From Mugil cephalus (taxonomy: Eukaryota; Chordata; Actinopteri; Mugiliformes; Mugilidae), in assembly GCF_022458985.1 (NCBI RefSeq), contig NC_061772.1, forward strand, positions 13,134,001 through 13,198,000: 64,000 bases of DNA, written 5' to 3'. Of the stretch, positions 14,512-26,571 are shown one piece after another. Position 1 is the first letter of the stretch. The number at the start of each line of letters is the position of its first letter. Both the position numbers and the translations under genes were made by a program. The notes under the pieces were generated by a model. The model made no database searches. It had not been told where the DNA came from and was given only the letters and a program-made list of their open reading frames with translations.

Positions 14512-14574
14512 GCAAAGTTCAAAAGAATAAAAACATCCAAATGATCTTTACGCTGAGGGGTTTTTATGTGTTTT
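14512..14574 (+). repeat. Direct repeat copy B
   Basis: Second copy of the 13266-13330 segment, about 1.25 kb downstream in the same orientation. It again contains AATAAAAAC and TTTTTATGTGTTTT. The Tc1 remnant and the TTTC microsatellite lie between the two copies. Confidence 0.75.
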
Positions 14575-14975
14575 GTGTTTGATCTGTCCATCTCCAATAC
14601 CCATGAACATACAAACTGCCAGACCTGCAAGTACTGCAGCAGGAAAGGAAACTTCCTCAGGTCAAGTGTGGTCTGCAAGGTCCACCTCTGCATGAACGCT
14701 GAGCTTAACTGCTTTATTAGCCAAGAAGTGGCCTAATGTTGTCAGATGTGATAATGCATGTTTTTCTTGTATTTCTTACACTTCCTGGATGTTGTTTCTA
14801 CCACACAAGGGTAAGTAATCATATATGTAACTTTCATTGACCTTGATTTTCTACATGAAAATAAAATTTGGCAAAATTTTACAAACGTCAAAAACACTTA
14901 AAGGCTATGAATTCATTCAGATTTATAGATAGAGACTTGCCATAGATACTGCCTCTGTTTACTTGGGGTCGCCAC

Positions 14976-15030
14976 TATTGGTCACGTGACCTTGTCGCAG
15001 GGCACGTGGAAACACTGTTGTCATGACGAC
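14976..15030 (+). promoter_or_regulatory. Probable wdr93 promoter cluster (inverted CCAAT, E-box, X-box-like)
   Basis: About 470 bases upstream of the wdr93 start codon three motifs stand close together: ATTGG (inverted CCAAT box, 14976-14980), the palindrome GTCACGTGAC (14981-14990, a CACGTG E-box of the USF/TFE/CLEAR type), and GTTGTCATGACGAC (15017-15030), which resembles an RFX X-box with two half-sites around AT. An ATGGCGGCG sequence follows near 15043, like a YY1 site. Their function is inferred from motif match only. Confidence 0.5.
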
Positions 15031-15494
15031 CGTGAATCATTTAATGGCGGCGCCTTCCACGGTTCACTGAAAACTAAGGTAAACTAAATGTAAGACCATT
15101 AACGATAGTTATACATATTCCAAAGGGAAGTTTCTTATTAACACCCTGCGTAAAAAAAAAAAAAAAAAAAAATGCAGCTGTGCGTTATCTTAAACGTGTG
15201 TTTCACAGTTTCGCGAATAGGAACTACTCTAAAAAAACAGTTTACAATCTGCCAAGTTACGTACAAGACTAGCGTTAGCGTTAGCTAACTAATACTAAAT
15301 TGTATATACTTATGTGTTACCATACCTTAGACTGTATAAATATATACTGTCTATGTTTTACACCCTGTGTAGTAACTGCACATTTAGATGCCACTTGACA
15401 GGACACACTTTTAACAACATCAAAACACAGAGGGCTCCTGTAGATTAACTCTCTGTTGTGATGCTGTTCACATTCAATCTACTGTACAGACGAA

Positions 15495-17510
15495 ATGGAA
15501 GGAGCTCAGAAATCATCCAGAGAGGAACCATCTACACTGGAAATGACCAGTGTGGCACAGGTATAGAGACATATGTGAATTAATCTATGTATTATTTTAT
15601 GTAAAATCAAGAGTATTTGTGCTATCAGACGTATCTGAAGGGTTTAAATGGCACGCCAAGATGATTCTTTTCATTCTAGTAATAAAAAATAAATAGTGTA
15701 TTGCATATATATTGCATCCTAAGTGAATGTGAGTGCTACTTTTTCTTCGTCTTCAGCTTCCAGAGAACACTAACTGCCTGTCCTGCTCCGAGGACGGCAG
15801 GTACCTCAGTCTGGGCCACTCCCTGGGCTTGTCTGTGTGGTGTGCATCAACTTTCATCCGTGTTGCGGAGTGGCTGCAGGACACGATGGAGATAACATCT
15901 ATTCAGATGACCGGGATGAGTGAAACAACTTATCTGCTCGGCACTGTTGATGATATGGGTGGGTGGTACACCTCTGATCAGCCGCCATGCTTTTCCTCTG
16001 TTTCTGTTGTCTTTATTATCTCTCCTTTTTTATCAAACCGGGATATAAAATTGTATTTTCATGAAAAACACAGATTAGCATTTATTTGTGTGCCCAAGCT
16101 GTGCAAGCTTAATGTGGACGTTATCCAGTAACACTGTACTAAACTGAAACTCAAATATCACCTGTAGGTTAGATAGGTGAGTTTAGAGGTTGTCAAATCT
16201 AATGTGATTAGTTATGCATTTGTTTTACCAAAGTTACACACTTACTGGAGAATCAAAAGTCTGTATATATAGATATTTAAAATATACTTTTTGGTTTTCT
16301 ATAAACTCCTTGTGAGCTCTCGAACTCTGTGCCGCAGCAATCAGTCAGTTCCATCTATTCAGACAAAAGATTGGGAGTTTCTTTGTTGGAAGAAAGAAAG
16401 GTTGAAACTGGTGCTCATATACGTTTTTTTAGAAAGTGTTTTTAATTTTATTAAAAATGTATGGACACATCCACCTTACTTCTGTCGTGTTCTGCTGCAG
16501 GTGTTGCCAGAGTCTTTGCACTTCACTCTGACGACATTCATCTCCTCAATGTTATCAATCCCATGGTGCGTATCATCACATTTTATCAGTCAAGACTGTT
16601 TTGCAAAAAGTTAGCTAGAAGTGAAGAGACATCATGTAATTCTGACTAACAAAGAATCATTTATATCATTTAACATCAGGAAGATGTCAATCAAAGGAGT
16701 GTTTGTTTGTCATTTGAGCTGTACAAAGGGGGACATTATGGAGCTGCATCATTCAGCTGTAAGAAAGGATTTCAGTTTAAAACATTTTGTTTACTTTGTG
16801 ATTCCATTTAACTTTACATTCAAACAGTGAATCAAATTAATTTCACATCTCCCATCAGGCAACGGTGGAGTCTGGCTTGAGATCTATCTCTTCCCTTCAG
16901 CAGCATGGCTGAATGAGTTAGAGATGGCGCTGGCACAAAAACAGGTATTGAACTACGTCTGCGAAGATTCTCAGTCATCCAGTTCGGGGTATGTCTAAAA
17001 ACAAAACGAAAATAAAGGAAACTGTCATCCCTAATGTGATTGGGGTATCAGAAAAACTCCGGAGCATTATTGTGCAGCAACAAGCTTGTTCACCCTAAAA
17101 CACAATACACCCGGGCTAAACGGTAGCAATTTACCACATGCTGTGTAAACAAAACAACCCCTTCAGTAACAAACAGTCGAGTCCTGCACCTGAATGACAA
17201 GGGACACTCCTTTGGGGACAACGACACACATTTTAACCAGAGGAGATAGAAGACTTGAAAGAAAATTAAATGAAGTGCATAAATCTATGTATAAGTCAGA
17301 AAACTCCTCTCCAAACAAGAAACACCACTTGCATCCTACATCACACTCTTAACGTCTCTCTCTCTCACACATTCATGCATTTAATCTGATGGGTTGTTAC
17401 AGTACGATTAATAGGTTCACCACACAGAACAATCTGAACTACTTCCTCTATTTGTCATTAACAGACCTTAGTCAAGTGATTTTTATGTGGACCTCACACA
17501 CAGATGTCTC

Positions 17511-17543
<33 letters not shown>

Positions 17544-20500
17544 TAATAATAATAATACAGAGAAATCCCATCATTTAGCACCGGAGAAGCTACTTGGCTG
17601 AGTGGTGAAATGCCTTTAAGAAAACAAGTCAAACAAGTCCAATTACCTTAGTTTTAGCTTTGTCTTTAGGAGATGTTAAAATATAAACTCATTTCAACTT
17701 TACCTTGTGTTACTGCCCAAAGAAGAGCACTCCTTTTGAATGTTTTGGTAATCTAGGGTCACTGCCAGTCTGTTTGTGTTCTGTCCACTTTTTCCTTTTT
17801 TTCTTTTTAAATCAATTTTAATTTATTTAACTTCTGATAAAAAAAACTGTTGAGTGTTTTTATTTTTGTAATCCTTAGGACCCAAACTCCTCTGAAGACC
17901 TGGATGTGAGATGGTCTGGAGTTACAGTGATGACTAAAATAAAGCCACCCACTGTTGCAGCAGGTACAGCTTTCACTACAGCACAAATGTACTTTAACTG
18001 TGGTTCTGCTGAACAGGACAGAAATCAATGCGTGGGTTTGTGTGAGAGACGTGATGGTGCAGATGCAGCGGTATTCATGTCTGTGTGCGTCTGTTATTGT
18101 ACAATCCATCATGTTTTTAAAAACCTGAACACACCATCTGTTCCATCTGTTTCTGTGGTCACTAACGTAAGACTAAAATCAAGCACTGATTTCGTTAAAG
18201 AAAGACGTCTATAGTTTATATGTCTTCTGTCTTGTAGTGAGTGCACTGGATGGGGCTGTTGAGGTGGGGCAGACGGCAGACTTTTCGACTCACTGTTTGG
18301 CTCTGGACGTAATCATGAGCCACAGTTCTCAACAAGACAACTCGTCCTCTGATACAGACGCAGGGAAAACTAAGGAAACAACAGAAAGTCCACGGTGTGG
18401 TAAAGTTTATATAAATACAATTAGCATATATTTGAAATACAAATATTGAAGTCTGTTCATAAAATACTTTTGAGTCTTTTAAGTAATTTATTCAATATTT
18501 ATTTGTCATGAACTGTTTTTGTCTTCAGCCATCTCTCTGTCTCATATTGGTCACATGGAATCTTTTTCAGACGTTGCACTCAGCACTTCCTTCTGCCATG
18601 TGGTCAGTGTCCAGGTGACAGTAAAGCTGATTTTAAGTCAGGTTTGTAACTGTGTGATGGTGCGCCTGGGGTCTCCAGCGGCTGACATTTGGATGAATTA
18701 ATTCCCTGCATGTCAGTACAAAGCAAGGAAAAAATTATAGCGTTTCAGAGACAATTCCTTTAAAACAATTGTCAGTTTCCACAGGGATGTTTCTATTTTA
18801 GTAGAAAACCTTTGGCGTATGACTGATTGACAGGCACAAGGGTATATGTTGTCATCAGTCAATGCCAGTATGCGAGCTGTGGTCCTGTTTGTCATTTTTA
18901 ATCTCTGACCTTTTCTCACCAGGATTGCCTGTAGCTGTAGCTGTGTGGTGGAGTGGCAGCCGTAATCTTCTTCAGTATTTGCTGCAAAATGCCCCAAGGA
19001 ACAAACCAGGTTGAGTGTTTTTTTTTGTTCGGTGATAAATCTGCTGAATTCTCTTGATCCCATCTCGAAAACGTGTTGATAGTGCTCGGCTGCCCTGTCC
19101 TTAATACCAGAGAACGGCAAATAATTATAATATAAGCTTTGCTTTTAACTGTTCCTCCTCTTTTCAAAGCAGACGTGAATCCCCGGCCAGATGTGTTGTG
19201 GCCGAATGCAAAGGAAATCGTCTGCTCGGCTGTTAGTAGATGCACCCGCTACGTAGCTCTTGGACTCGATGATGCTTTGCTGTGTGTGTGGGACAGACGG
19301 TCTGGTGAGTAAATCTTTCATGAAGAGGAAATACAGAAAGAGAGCACACATTTCTACTTTCACGCCTGCCATCAGCATCAGTATGACAGTAGCATGTTAA
19401 CTGAAGGTACTGAAGGTAACTGTGTTCCTTGATCTTAATTTTCCTATTAAGTTGTTGATGAGCTGAATCTTGTCTACAATTGTAAACAATAATAATAATA
19501 ATATACTTGAACAAACATAGAAAATCTGATTCTGTTTTACAAATCAATTCCAAATGTACTTCACGCTCAGCATGAATGCAGTTTAGCAAGTCTGTGTGTG
19601 ATGGTTTGGCACAACAGCAGCGCTCTTATTATAATTTTCATTAGCAGTCCAATACTCTAGAGGCACATTTGATCCGGGCATGGATCGCCTGCTGCTTTGC
19701 ATTAGTTTCTGGGCAAACACTATAAGTATGGTGTAGTACTGAGTCCAGCCGGGAGGTTACAGTCTTATTTCCATGTGAAGGTGTTACGCTACATTTAATC
19801 ATGCCAGAAATAAAACATTAAATGGTTTTATTAAAAAAAACAAAAAACATAATTTTTAATTTGAAGCTAGGCTTTGTTACACCTTTAAACATTTGCAGCA
19901 TCATTTTCATTCTTATATGAATGGAAAGGACGGCATACGTAATATAAATCACCACTTAATAGCTGGTGTGTAGAAAGATGCCACCATTGTTGTTGTTTTA
20001 AAACAGAAGCCCATCTTTTTCTTGGAAGTCTGCATCTCCATCTGTAGCTACACAACCCCCCAAACACACAACAATGCACACAACCGCACAGTTCTAAATT
20101 TCAGCTGACTTCCCGTTTAGTTGTGAGCTATATTTAGGCTTTCCCTGAGAGAAATTGAAAAGCGATAATGAGGCTGAGTCAGTTTGTGGAAAGATGCACT
20201 TGTAACATGTGTGTGTGAGTGACCAACACTCAGTAATGTCGCTTGTTAGAAGTCTAAAGATAAAAAACGTTGGACTGTTGAATTCTCTTTCCATGTCATT
20301 TCCTTGTTTTTTTTCCTTCAGGGGCTCCTCTGTGTGTTGTCTTAGTGTCGACGGCACACAGTGCGTTCTTCAGGGTGCAGTTTATGGATTGCTGGGCCGT
20401 GTCTGCTGATGCTTCCCAGGTTTTTGCTGAGGAAAAAATCCATCTTTTGGTGGAGTGTAAAGGCGGAGCGCTGCATACGGTCACCACAGGACGAGGGACA

Positions 20501-21993
20501 CAGTCCTGCACCATGCAGCTCTCTGAAAGGTCACCACAGTTTGATATATTGCGGATTGAACGACATTTTGTTCGTCTGTGTCATATTACATAATGTTTGT
20601 ATGTAATGTTGTTTCCTGTGATTACACAGGCCAGCAGACAGCAGGGACCTCCCGACTGTCTATACGGCAGTGCCGTTCCTGCAGCGTTTGGTAACTAAAG
20701 CGACCAATAATGAGCTGTTGTAACATTTCATATTTAATGCGGGCCTTATTTTGCTGTTTTATTTTTCTTGCCTCAAATAGTCACTTGTGGTGCAAAGAAA
20801 TGGAAAAATGTCCCTCCAAGATGTCATCAATAAAACCACTGTGTGCTTCCTGACTCCGGCCACAGAAAGTCTGATCACGACACCCTGCAATCCCATTTAT
20901 GCGCTCAACAACAAACAGCAAACTTTGTTCATACGAGGTAGACTCAACGCTGTCGAACTGTTGTATCTGTGTCAGGAGAGAAGCACTGTTAATGTGAGTC
21001 ACAGGTAATGTTCTTAAATAACAAAAGCCATAAATAAGGATTTTAATTTGTCTCCCAGGTGACCAGGACGCGCGCTCCAGTGCCTTTTCTGAAGAGACCA
21101 GCCAGAGTCAGCTTCTCACCTTCTGTTTTGGAGAGTCTGACGTCCTTAAACAGTATATACTTTCACATCCAGACAAACAAACAAAAATGTGCTATGTCAC
21201 TCTAGAGGAAACCTGCAATCTCTACCTTCAGCAAAGGTTTGCCCTTCATATTTACTCCTAATGTCTGTCAGATGACGTGTCGACTCTCTCCTCCAGGATG
21301 AAACACTGACGATTGATATTTGAAGGTTAAAGCGGTGTCTTGTGTGTCTTGTGTTTTCATGTGAAGAATGCTTTCTGCGGAAGAAAGGAACAAAGTTATA
21401 CTGCAGACATGGGAGCAGCTTCAAGAAACTGCAGCGATGGTACAAGAAAGACAGCGGAGCTGTAGCCAGGTGAGGAGCTGCCACAGGTGACTTGTCAGAC
21501 GGAGGTACTGAGAACACACGGTTTAATGGTTCACGTGTAGCGTTTGCCCTGCGAAATGTTGCGGTCATTACAGTAAAGTGTGTAAGGCTTTCCCTTACTT
21601 TAACAAATGTAAAGATATATTGAAAACGATGTACAGAAAGAGGTCTAAATCAAAAAGATATTCTGTTGAACATAACATTCAATTGTTTGCTCTCCGTGGT
21701 GACTGTGGTTCCCCAACAGACTGGATGACTTTTCATATGATTATCATATTAAAACTGTGCAATCTTATAATAATCTAATCGAAACCTAATTTCATTAATT
21801 GGTAAATGTATATTTTTTTGGGGGGGGGGGTATAAATGATGAAGACAGGACCCATGGCAGCTAATTAGTTCAATAACAGGAATATAAGCCAGTGAAGCTC
21901 ATTAAGGGTTTTGCTCTAGGCTGTAAAATCTGTGTGTTAACTGAACCAAATGTTTGCTGTCTTTAGGAAGTCATTCAGGGAGACAGTTGCTGA
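15495..21993 (+). CDS. wdr93: WD repeat-containing protein 93-like
   Basis: Sixteen coding exons are visible: 15495-15560, 15757-15958, 16501-16565, 16680-16758, 16859-16944, 17879-17963, 18238-18399, 18529-18614, 18923-19009, 19173-19304, 20322-20529, 20630-20690, 20781-20937, 21059-21236, 21367-21469 and 21967-21993 (stop TGA). The start ATG begins MEGAQKSSREEPS. About 595 residues result, close to mammalian WDR93. Beta-propeller-like pieces are CLSCSEDGRYLSLGHSLGLS, GTVDDMGVARVFALHSDDIH, and ALGLDDALLCVWDRR, whose WD dipeptide ends a blade. The C-terminus is charged and helical. In mammals WDR93 is expressed in ciliated and testis tissue. One junction fails: 18614 ends in phase 0 but 18923 needs phase 1, so a small exon is missed or one base is lost. 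All other junctions agree. The wdr93 name is from family memory and 15q synteny. Confidence 0.75.
17511..17557. repeat. (AAT)n microsatellite
   Basis: About fifteen TAA/AAT units with one C interruption, in the wdr93 intron between 16944 and 17879. Confidence 0.95.
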
Positions 21994-23500
21994 GGTATTT
22001 CTTTTTGACCTGCTTAGAGTAACAGCTCAGTCTTTGAACACATCTCACTGTATATTAACAGACTAATCTCAAGTTTATTTTCTTGTTTGTTTGTTTTTTC
22101 ATTCAAATTAGGTCATATCAAACAGAATTTTGTGTCCACAAAAAGACTAAATGTTCTTCTATCCGTGGTGCTGGAAGGACTTTTAAATGCAGACTGGTTA
22201 TGACTGGACTGAAGTCAGTGGTGCCATGAGGGCATTTTGTTGCCTTCAAGGTTTCATGCGTGATGTTTTCAGTAGAAAAAAAGGGCACAAAAAAGTTATG
22301 AGGCAGTAGGTAAAGGTTCTTTTTACAAGTCTGGTGTCGTATCTCTTGCAAAATGACACATTCATATCCAAACAGAGCTGCAGAACAATGTCTGAATTTA
22401 ATCATAAGATGTCAGATGAGAGCTGAGTTTAGATTGATGGCAATAGTGGAATTCTTCGCCCATAATGTGAACGTCTTCTCCTGGATTCATGACCGCTTTT
22501 CTTCTTGACAAATAAGCGTTTATCTGCATTGAGGTGTAATCATTGTTCATCTTTATGTGTCACGTCAGGTCATACTTAGGTGTCTCTCTCTCTTTTGAAA
22601 AGGGAACAGATACTTACACTGATTTTAATATCAGCTCGAGAGCCTCATTTGAATTTCTAAGCCTTACTGAGATGATGCCAAAGGGTTTCACATCATGAGC
22701 AGTGCACTGTAATACCAGCACGGGTGATCTTCACATGTGTTAGTGCCAGCATCAGTTCTGCTCTGGAAAAAATAATCAGTCAGTGAAAAAAGCAGTTGCG
22801 TCTTACACAAAACTTTCCGTCTACAGTGAGACTTTACTTGTCTGTACCGCAAGTATGAAGCTACAGCAGCCAGTTTGCCTTAATAATAAAAAAAAACAGC
22901 GTGAAATTCAACAATCCAGAAACTCACAATGTTACGAGGTTTTTTTTTTGAACATTTTTTTTTTTGCAGCTTAAAAAAAATGTTAATTTCCTTTTAATTT
23001 TTGAATAAGTCACAGTTCTCCTGCATTGCTAAACTAACCGGCTTCAAGCTGTACCTTCCTACTTACAGCTAAGGCCCAGTTCAGACCACATCCCCAAATG
23101 TCTCATCATTTGAGGTGCAATAGACTATTATAACAGATGCTTTGTCTTTAATGGATCACTAACACTGTTTCAGAACCAAGAACAGCGCTGTTTTGTGTGT
23201 GTGCGTCTTGACGTGGGTAGAAATGTTGATTGATCTCTGTCCTGACATTAGTCCTGACGGTTTTCCTCTAACCCTTGGTTAGTGTGTGGAAAATGTAAAT
23301 TTTTTCCATAACCACAGCCTTCATAGATTACCTCACTGACAGAAATCTGTTGTGATAATCATTTTAATATTTTAAGGGAAAATGACATGCGGTGTGAAGC
23401 AGTGCAGTCTGTGCTACTGGTAAAGCAAAATGAAAATGAGAATGAGAAATGAGAAAATAAATGCCCAAATTATCGTTAATGAAACTAAGACTTGTTCGCT
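21994..23500. other. wdr93 3' flank / intergenic, no gene seen
   Basis: After the wdr93 stop the sequence is AT-rich with short T and A runs (22940-22980) and no open frame resembling a known protein. The wdr93 3' UTR must begin here, but I see no single convincing poly(A) signal. Confidence 0.5.
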
Positions 23501-23816
23501 GCCCGTAGAAATGAGAAATAGTTTGCCTAGAGTTACATTTTCAGATAATTTTGTGGTCCTATTACCACACTGATAGAAGAGGTGGACTGTGGAGACCGAG
23601 GCAGCGCTCAGGGACTGCTTCAGCACCACTGTGTGGATGTCTGTATATAAATGCTTGTACATCTCATGTAGTGGACTGTGTATTTTTTGTAATTCTTCAC
23701 TACCACATTCTTATTCTTATTATATTTTCCACGATTATTTTTTTTTAATGTATTTTTTGTTATTCTTATTTCTTATGTCTGGTTTATGTATCTTCTTTCT
23801 TATCTTGTGACTCTTG

Positions 23817-23867
23817 GAAAAAACCCTTTTCCCTGTGGGGATCAATAAAGTGATCTTGAATCTTGAA
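23817..23867 (+). repeat. LINE 3' tail
   Basis: The phrase GGGGATCAATAAAG (23837-23850) followed by ATCTTGAATCTTGAA is the 3' terminus typical of many teleost LINE copies, which end in short tandem repeats near a GGGATCAATAAAGT motif. It directly abuts the next LINE fragment. Confidence 0.6.
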
Positions 23868-24545
23868 GAAGTCTGTGACCCACATGGGGAGGACATCAAT
23901 GCCACGACAGACTGCATAACTGCTTTGAGAACACTGCCCCCCCTCCCGGTGGTACGGTGCTTCTCAAATAACAAGCCCTGGATTGACCCTGATATTAAAG
24001 CTCTGTTGAAGGAGGAGAAGAGAGCTTTCAGATCCGGGAATAAGGAGGAGCTGAGGACAATGCAGAAAGAGCTGAGAAGGAAGATCAGAGAGGGAAGAGC
24101 CAGCTACCGGAGGAAGATGGAGGAGCAGCTGCAGCGACAGAACATCAGGGGGGTGTGCAGAAGCCTGGAAACCATTTCTGGGTATAGAACACCTACGCAC
24201 AGGTTGATTAGGATCGGCAGTAGGTCAACAATCTAAAACTACATTTCAATAGGTTTGATCAAGCACCCACTCCTCCCCCCATGCAGCCGAACTGGAGAGG
24301 ATGGGTGTGGATCACCAGCTGTCTGAATGGATCCTGGACTACCTCACAAACTGACCTCAGTTTGGCCAGGAACTGTCTCTGACCTGCTCCCCAGCAACAT
24401 GGGTGGCCCCCAGGGGACTGTCCTGGTCCCCTTTCTTTTCATCCTCTACACAGCAGAATTCAGACACAACACGAGGGCTGTTTACTGCAGACGTTCTCTG
24501 ATGACTACGGTACAGAGGAGTACAGAGGTCTGACGCAGAACTTTG
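23868..24545 (+). repeat. LINE fragment (region before RT and RT pieces)
   Basis: An open stretch to about 24233 encodes a typical fish LINE linker upstream of the RT domain: VRCFSNNKPWIDPDIKALLK, EEKRAFRSGNKEELRTMQKE and GRASYRRKMEEQLQ. Then, after a deletion, come RT-like pieces LERMGVDHQLSEWILDYLTN (near 24290) and GGPQGTVLVPFLFILYTAEF (near 24405). Stops and frameshifts interrupt it. It looks like an L2/Maui-type element. Confidence 0.8.
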
Positions 24546-24639
24546 TGGACTGGTGTCAGCGAAACCATCTAGTCTAGTCCTCTAGTCCATCAAGTCTGCA
24601 CTTTGGATTATTGAGCCAATCTGCAACTTTAGGCAAAAA

Positions 24640-25720
24640 TGTAGGAAGACAGAGCACTTATGGAAGGCCACCAAGCTCGAGGTCAATCAGCTGCATCTAA
24701 AAGAACTTTTAATCAGTTTGAATGGAATGATTAAAGATACTAGGGCTGCTTACTTTGCCAATCTTATTTCAGCTAACAAAAGAAATTCAAAAGTCTTATT
24801 TGAGTCTATAAACACCATTGTCTCCTACTGCTTTACAAATCCCTGTCTTCTCCGAATTCTGATTGTAATCACTTTCTGAATTACTTTGGTGATAAAGTCA
24901 GTGTTATCAGAGCAAATATCCCACTGTCCTCAGAGCACCATGCCGTTAGTGTTCCCTGCTCGACATACTGGAACTCCTTCACTCCCGCTATGGTCTTGCT
25001 AATTTAAACATCATCAATCATTCTCTTTTAACTGGGTCTGTGCCGAGCCATTTCTAAAACACTACAGTTCAGCCTCTCCTGAAGAGAACTAATTTAGATC
25101 CCACCATTCCCATTGATTACAGGCATATCTCCAAGCTCCCCTTTATGTCCAAACTCATAGCCTGTATGACTCCTTTCAATCTGTTTTTCGGAAAATTCTT
25201 TCAACAGAAACGGCTCTGCTTTAAGTCACGATTAATTTCATGATGGCTGCTGATGCTGGGAAATGCTCTTTGTTGGTGTTACCAGTTCTTAGTTCTGCTT
25301 TTGACGTGATCGATCACCGCACTCTTTTAAACAGGCTAAACCAGTTGGTGGGTATTTAGACCGGTTTTCTTCTTACCTCACTGACAGGAGCTTCTCAGGT
25401 GCTGTGGGTCAGTTCACGTACGAAACAACCCCTTTATCACGTGGTGTCCCTCAGGGTTCTGTTCTGAGTCCTGTGTTATTTTCATTAGTCATTTTCTTAG
25501 TCAGATTATTAGACGGTACAGTGGCATCTCATACCATTTTTATGATGATGTACAGCTGTTCTTCTCTTTTAAACCCAATGAGACTGACCAACTTTCTATT
25601 ATAAATGAATGTCTGGATGCCATTAATATCTGGATGTCTGACAACTTCCTACAGTTGAACACAAAAAAGACTGAAGTGCACTATCTATGAGATCCACAGA
25701 TTCCTGTGATGTGTTTGCAA
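24640..25720 (+). repeat. Second LINE reverse-transcriptase fragment
   Basis: This is a different LINE subfamily from the preceding one. RT motifs are SSAFDVIDHRTLLNRL near 25290, SRGVPQGSVLSPVLFSL near 25440, and a C-terminal INIWMSDNFLQLNTKKTEV near 25630. The protein is interrupted by several stops. The FADD-equivalent block is recognisable only as YDDVQLF-like sequence near 25545, out of frame. Inactive. Confidence 0.75.
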
Positions 25721-26371
25721 AACCGCTGAAAACATTTTTATTCGTACAGCCTTATGGCTGAATTTGTACATGATTTTTTACTGATTGTTCAGTAGACATG
25801 GGTTTCTATAGATTTATCCATACTGTATTGTTGATGTATATTAGAGGATAAGCGGTTTAATGATTGCTTAAAAATTATTACCTTGTATCTGCATTTGAGT
25901 ATCCTCTTATAATCTGGATGAGAGCCAGCTACTGCACCTTAACCAGCGTATCTCATTTATTGCTTGCTTTGAGAAAGACAAAACATAAAAAAGGGTTCTG
26001 GAAAAAGCTAAAGATGAATTATTTCAGTTTGTCACAATTTCAGGGCAGAAATGGCCTTTCCATTTGGCTGCCGTGACTCATCACTGATTATAGACAGTCA
26101 TGCCCTCGGGGATCCGACGGATATACATCGGCACACAGACGGCAGTGTGTTCTCTCCAACATGAATTTTCGTGTTTACAAATGGCTTGTTTGTCCATCCT
26201 TACTCTAATTTTAAATTTTACAATTCTAACAAAAAAATATTAACCAGGTGTCACTCTGTCAGTCCCAGTGAATACATTTAATTTTAAATGACCAAACATT
26301 ACAATATATAAAGCACAAACATTTCTATGTAACAGAAGCTCATGTAACGGTAATGTAATGTGATCAGTGTA

Positions 26372-26377
26372 TTTATT
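26372..26377 (-). terminator. Candidate poly(A) signal for the GnRH receptor gene
   Basis: TTTATT on the plus strand gives AATAAA on the minus strand, about 195 bases beyond the receptor stop codon. It is the nearest canonical signal found downstream on the coding strand. Confidence 0.5.
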
Positions 26378-26571
26378 TTTCAAAGCTTTTCAATTTACAT
26401 GAAGTAGAATGTGAATTTTGTGTCTATTTTGGTCTTTTTACACAAGCATTTTAATAAGTCAAGATGACATTAAGCATTCTGCCAGACATGAACACACATT
26501 AGATAGTCACACACTGAATAAATCAGAATAAATAACAGTTATACAACCATAGCAAAAACCTTGAGCTCTTC

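Noticed and set aside
17389..17601. Open frame with a poly-Asn run
   Set aside because: The poly-Asn comes from the (AAT)n microsatellite in a wdr93 intron.
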